Assembly: GCA_963680875.1 (NCBI GenBank)
Contig: OY804588.1
Span: forward strand, 76,036,829 to 76,100,828
Origin: Bathymodiolus brooksi
Lineage: Eukaryota; Mollusca; Bivalvia; Mytilida; Modiolidae
Reading direction: 5' to 3'
Length of the DNA: 64,000 nt
Of the stretch, positions 62,525 through 64,000 are shown in pieces; position 1 is the stretch's first letter; each line of letters begins with the position of its first letter. Under the pieces are notes generated by a model. The model searched no databases, had not been told where the DNA came from, and saw nothing but the letters and a program-made list of their open reading frames with translations. The position numbers were made by a program, and so were the translations under genes.

Positions 62525-62800
62525 AGGGACCGTCATTGTCGTGATCGTATGGTAGTTTAGTTAAATAACAAATATACCATGGTAGTTGGATTTATAACTA
62601 CATATGCAATCAGTGCCTATCACCACTAATGTTGTGAGTTCGAATCCTGCCTAGGCGAGGTGTACTTGATACAACATTATGTGATAAAGTTTGTCAAAGA
62701 CTTGCGACAGGTCAGTGGTTTTCTCCTGGTACTCTGGTTTCTCCACCAATAAAACTGACTGCCACATTATAACTGAAATATTGTTGAAAGTGGCATTAGA
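62525..62800 (+). mobile_element. tRNA-derived SINE, family 1 (copy 6), likely in the 3'UTR
   Basis: Plus-strand copy with the head ATCGTATGGTAGTT. The ATGGTAGTTGGATT piece is partly duplicated (about 62548 and 62580). B-box GAGTTCGAATCCTG, then CCAATAAAACTGACTGCC. The AATAAA at 62747 is the first canonical poly(A) signal after the stop codon, so the SINE may supply the gene's polyadenylation signal. Confidence 0.8.
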
Positions 62801-63410
62801 TATCATAATCCTCACACCCAGTCCTCCCCCTCATAAAGCCAAATGATATTATGTATAGATTATCTAACTATTGCTCATGGATCTCAGTTATTCTCCACTC
62901 ACGACCATATATTTTAGAAAATGTAAGATGTTGTGGTATTTTGTGATAGTTAGAAAAGACTATTATAGACAGAGTTTAATTTGCAGAACATTTATTGACA
63001 AACAGTAATACATTTGATCATTTTTGTATATATTATCTGGAAACGTTGATTGGCTGAAAACAGGTCACATGATGTTCTATAAAATGTGGTATAGCACGGA
63101 CGTTTCTAATTATAGTGACACCCATGCAATATACAAATTTATTTCAATGTATTTTTAGAAACATCCATGCTATACACGATTTATCAATGTATTTTCCAAA
63201 ATTTCAACAAATTAAGAAAATTTCAAAAAATTTCATAATGATAAAATTTTCATAAATTTCAAAGTTTTCATAGAATTTCAAAATTTTAATATTTAAATAA
63301 TAATATTGAAAAATGATAAAACATTTCGGTCAATACATGGATTTATTAATTAACTTTGATTTATTAGCCTATATATGGTCAAATCTGTCAATACAATATT
63401 AAAACTTTCA
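62801..63410. other. Downstream AT-rich region
   Basis: No gene seen. A run of ATTTCA(A/T)AA-like words at about 63190-63300 is low-complexity sequence. Confidence 0.5.
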
Positions 63411-63465
63411 TTGGGCCAATACGGCAAAAACCAGTCCAATACGGATATTTTCCGTATTGGCCCAA
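63411..63465. mobile_element. Small palindrome
   Basis: TTGGGCCAATACGG and CCGTATTGGCCCAA flank a smaller nested pair (CCAATACGGA / TCCGTATTGG). It has the same CCAATA-type wording as the next two palindromes. Confidence 0.8.
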
Positions 63466-63569
63466 TTCCAGTCAGTCCAATAACAGCTAGATCGGAATCC
63501 ACTAGATGTTTCGACAATTGCAAGGAAAAGTCCCGAGAAATATTGGACTGGTTAATTAATAAAGGTATC

Positions 63570-63700
63570 ATTACGTGGTGTTTTTCATATTGGCGTAGTT
63601 ATAGGTCCTCGGTCTGCTGTATTGGCGTTCAGCTGCGCCTCAGGCCAATACAGCAGGCCTCGGACCTATAACTAGGCCAATATGAAAAACATCCCGTAAT
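63570..63700. mobile_element. Palindrome / fold-back element
   Basis: Arms ATTACGTGGTGTTTTTCATA TTGGC and the complement GCCAATATGAAAAACATCCC GTAAT, then TAGTTATAGGTCC / GGACCTATAACTA. The centre GTTCAGCTGCGCCTCAGG resembles that at 14.2 kb. Confidence 0.87.
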
Positions 63701-63703
63701 AAT

Positions 63704-63894
63704 ACTATATTATAGACTTAAAAATATATATTTAGAGGTCTATAATATAGTGTTGTTAACTGGCTGTTTCTGTATTGGCCCTGATATAGATTCGAGGCGA
63801 GGAGCATTGGTCCCAAGGCCTGTAGGGCCGAGGTCCAATACTGCTGACCGAGAATCTATACTAGGGCCAATACAGAAACAGCCAGTTCATAACA
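63704..63894. mobile_element. Two further adjacent palindromes
   Basis: ACTATATTATAGAC pairs with GTCTATAATATAGT (63704-63751). Immediately after, GTGTTGTTAACTGGCTGTTT and TCTGTATTGGCCCT pair with AGGGCCAATACAGA and AACAGCCAGTTCATAACAC (63749-63894). Three fold-back structures lie end to end. Confidence 0.83.
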
Positions 63895-63917
63895 CTTTTA
63901 TTAAATAATCTAACTGG

Positions 63918-64000
63918 TCCGTATGACAGGGCCGTATGAATATTTTTCCAGTGCCGTATGGATAAATTAACAGGGCCGTATGGATATATTGACAGGGCCG
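63918..64000. repeat. Start of another minisatellite, cut by the window edge
   Basis: Three to four units of about 28-30 bp containing ACAGGGCCGTATGGATA. It runs off the right edge, so its length is unknown. Confidence 0.75.

Overview
The window is animal nuclear DNA, most likely from a bivalve mollusc. It is AT-rich, its genes are split into many short exons with GT-AG introns, and it is full of tandem repeats, fold-back elements, tRNA-derived SINEs and non-LTR retrotransposon remnants. There are no operons, Shine-Dalgarno sites, CRISPR arrays or prokaryotic genes. The bivalve call rests on remembered repeat styles (SINE tails ending in 'gttaaacaccaa'-like sequence, an element starting (TTGA)n-TTGTTTAACGTCC), not on a search.

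Two genes are supported. At the left edge, on the minus strand, is the first coding exon of a gene whose protein starts like the amidotransferase-like N-terminal domain of biotin-protein ligases; the rest lies outside the window. From about 6.9 kb to 62.5 kb on the plus strand is one gene of 18 inferred exons. Every donor, acceptor and codon phase agrees across the 17 junctions, giving a protein of about 571 residues. It consists of two copies of the same module: a degenerate EF-hand-like region followed by a nucleoside 2-deoxyribosyltransferase-like domain (PF15891-type, the fold I associate with Drosophila raw). The two genes are head to head, about 5.6 kb apart between start codons.

Layout: 1-1.35 kb, ligase exon and a 30-bp minisatellite grown from its splice donor; 1.35-6.9 kb, intergenic with a 44-bp minisatellite, SINE, fold-back element and a broken LINE; 6.9-11.5 kb, exon 1 and intron 1 with a second LINE, SINE and terminal-inverted-repeat elements; 11.5-27.7 kb, exons 2-10 (first module); 27.8-32.5 kb, 33-bp minisatellite; 34-38.8 kb, exons 11-13 (second EF-like region) with 41-bp and 33-bp arrays; 39.4-53.8 kb, a giant 38-bp minisatellite with a 1,970-bp higher-order period; 53.8-62.5 kb, exons 14-18 (second transferase-like domain) with two arrays grown from exon edges; 62.5-64 kb, SINE, a run of palindromes and the start of another array.

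The most unusual feature is that tandem arrays have repeatedly formed out of exon-intron junctions, so many extra copies of real splice donors or acceptors lie beside the true ones. At two sites (ligase exon donor, exon 15 acceptor) the units are multiples of 3 bp and open in the coding frame, so use of other copies would lengthen the protein in steps of 10 or 23 residues. A second theme is a set of about a dozen palindromes whose arms match within each copy but differ strongly between copies.
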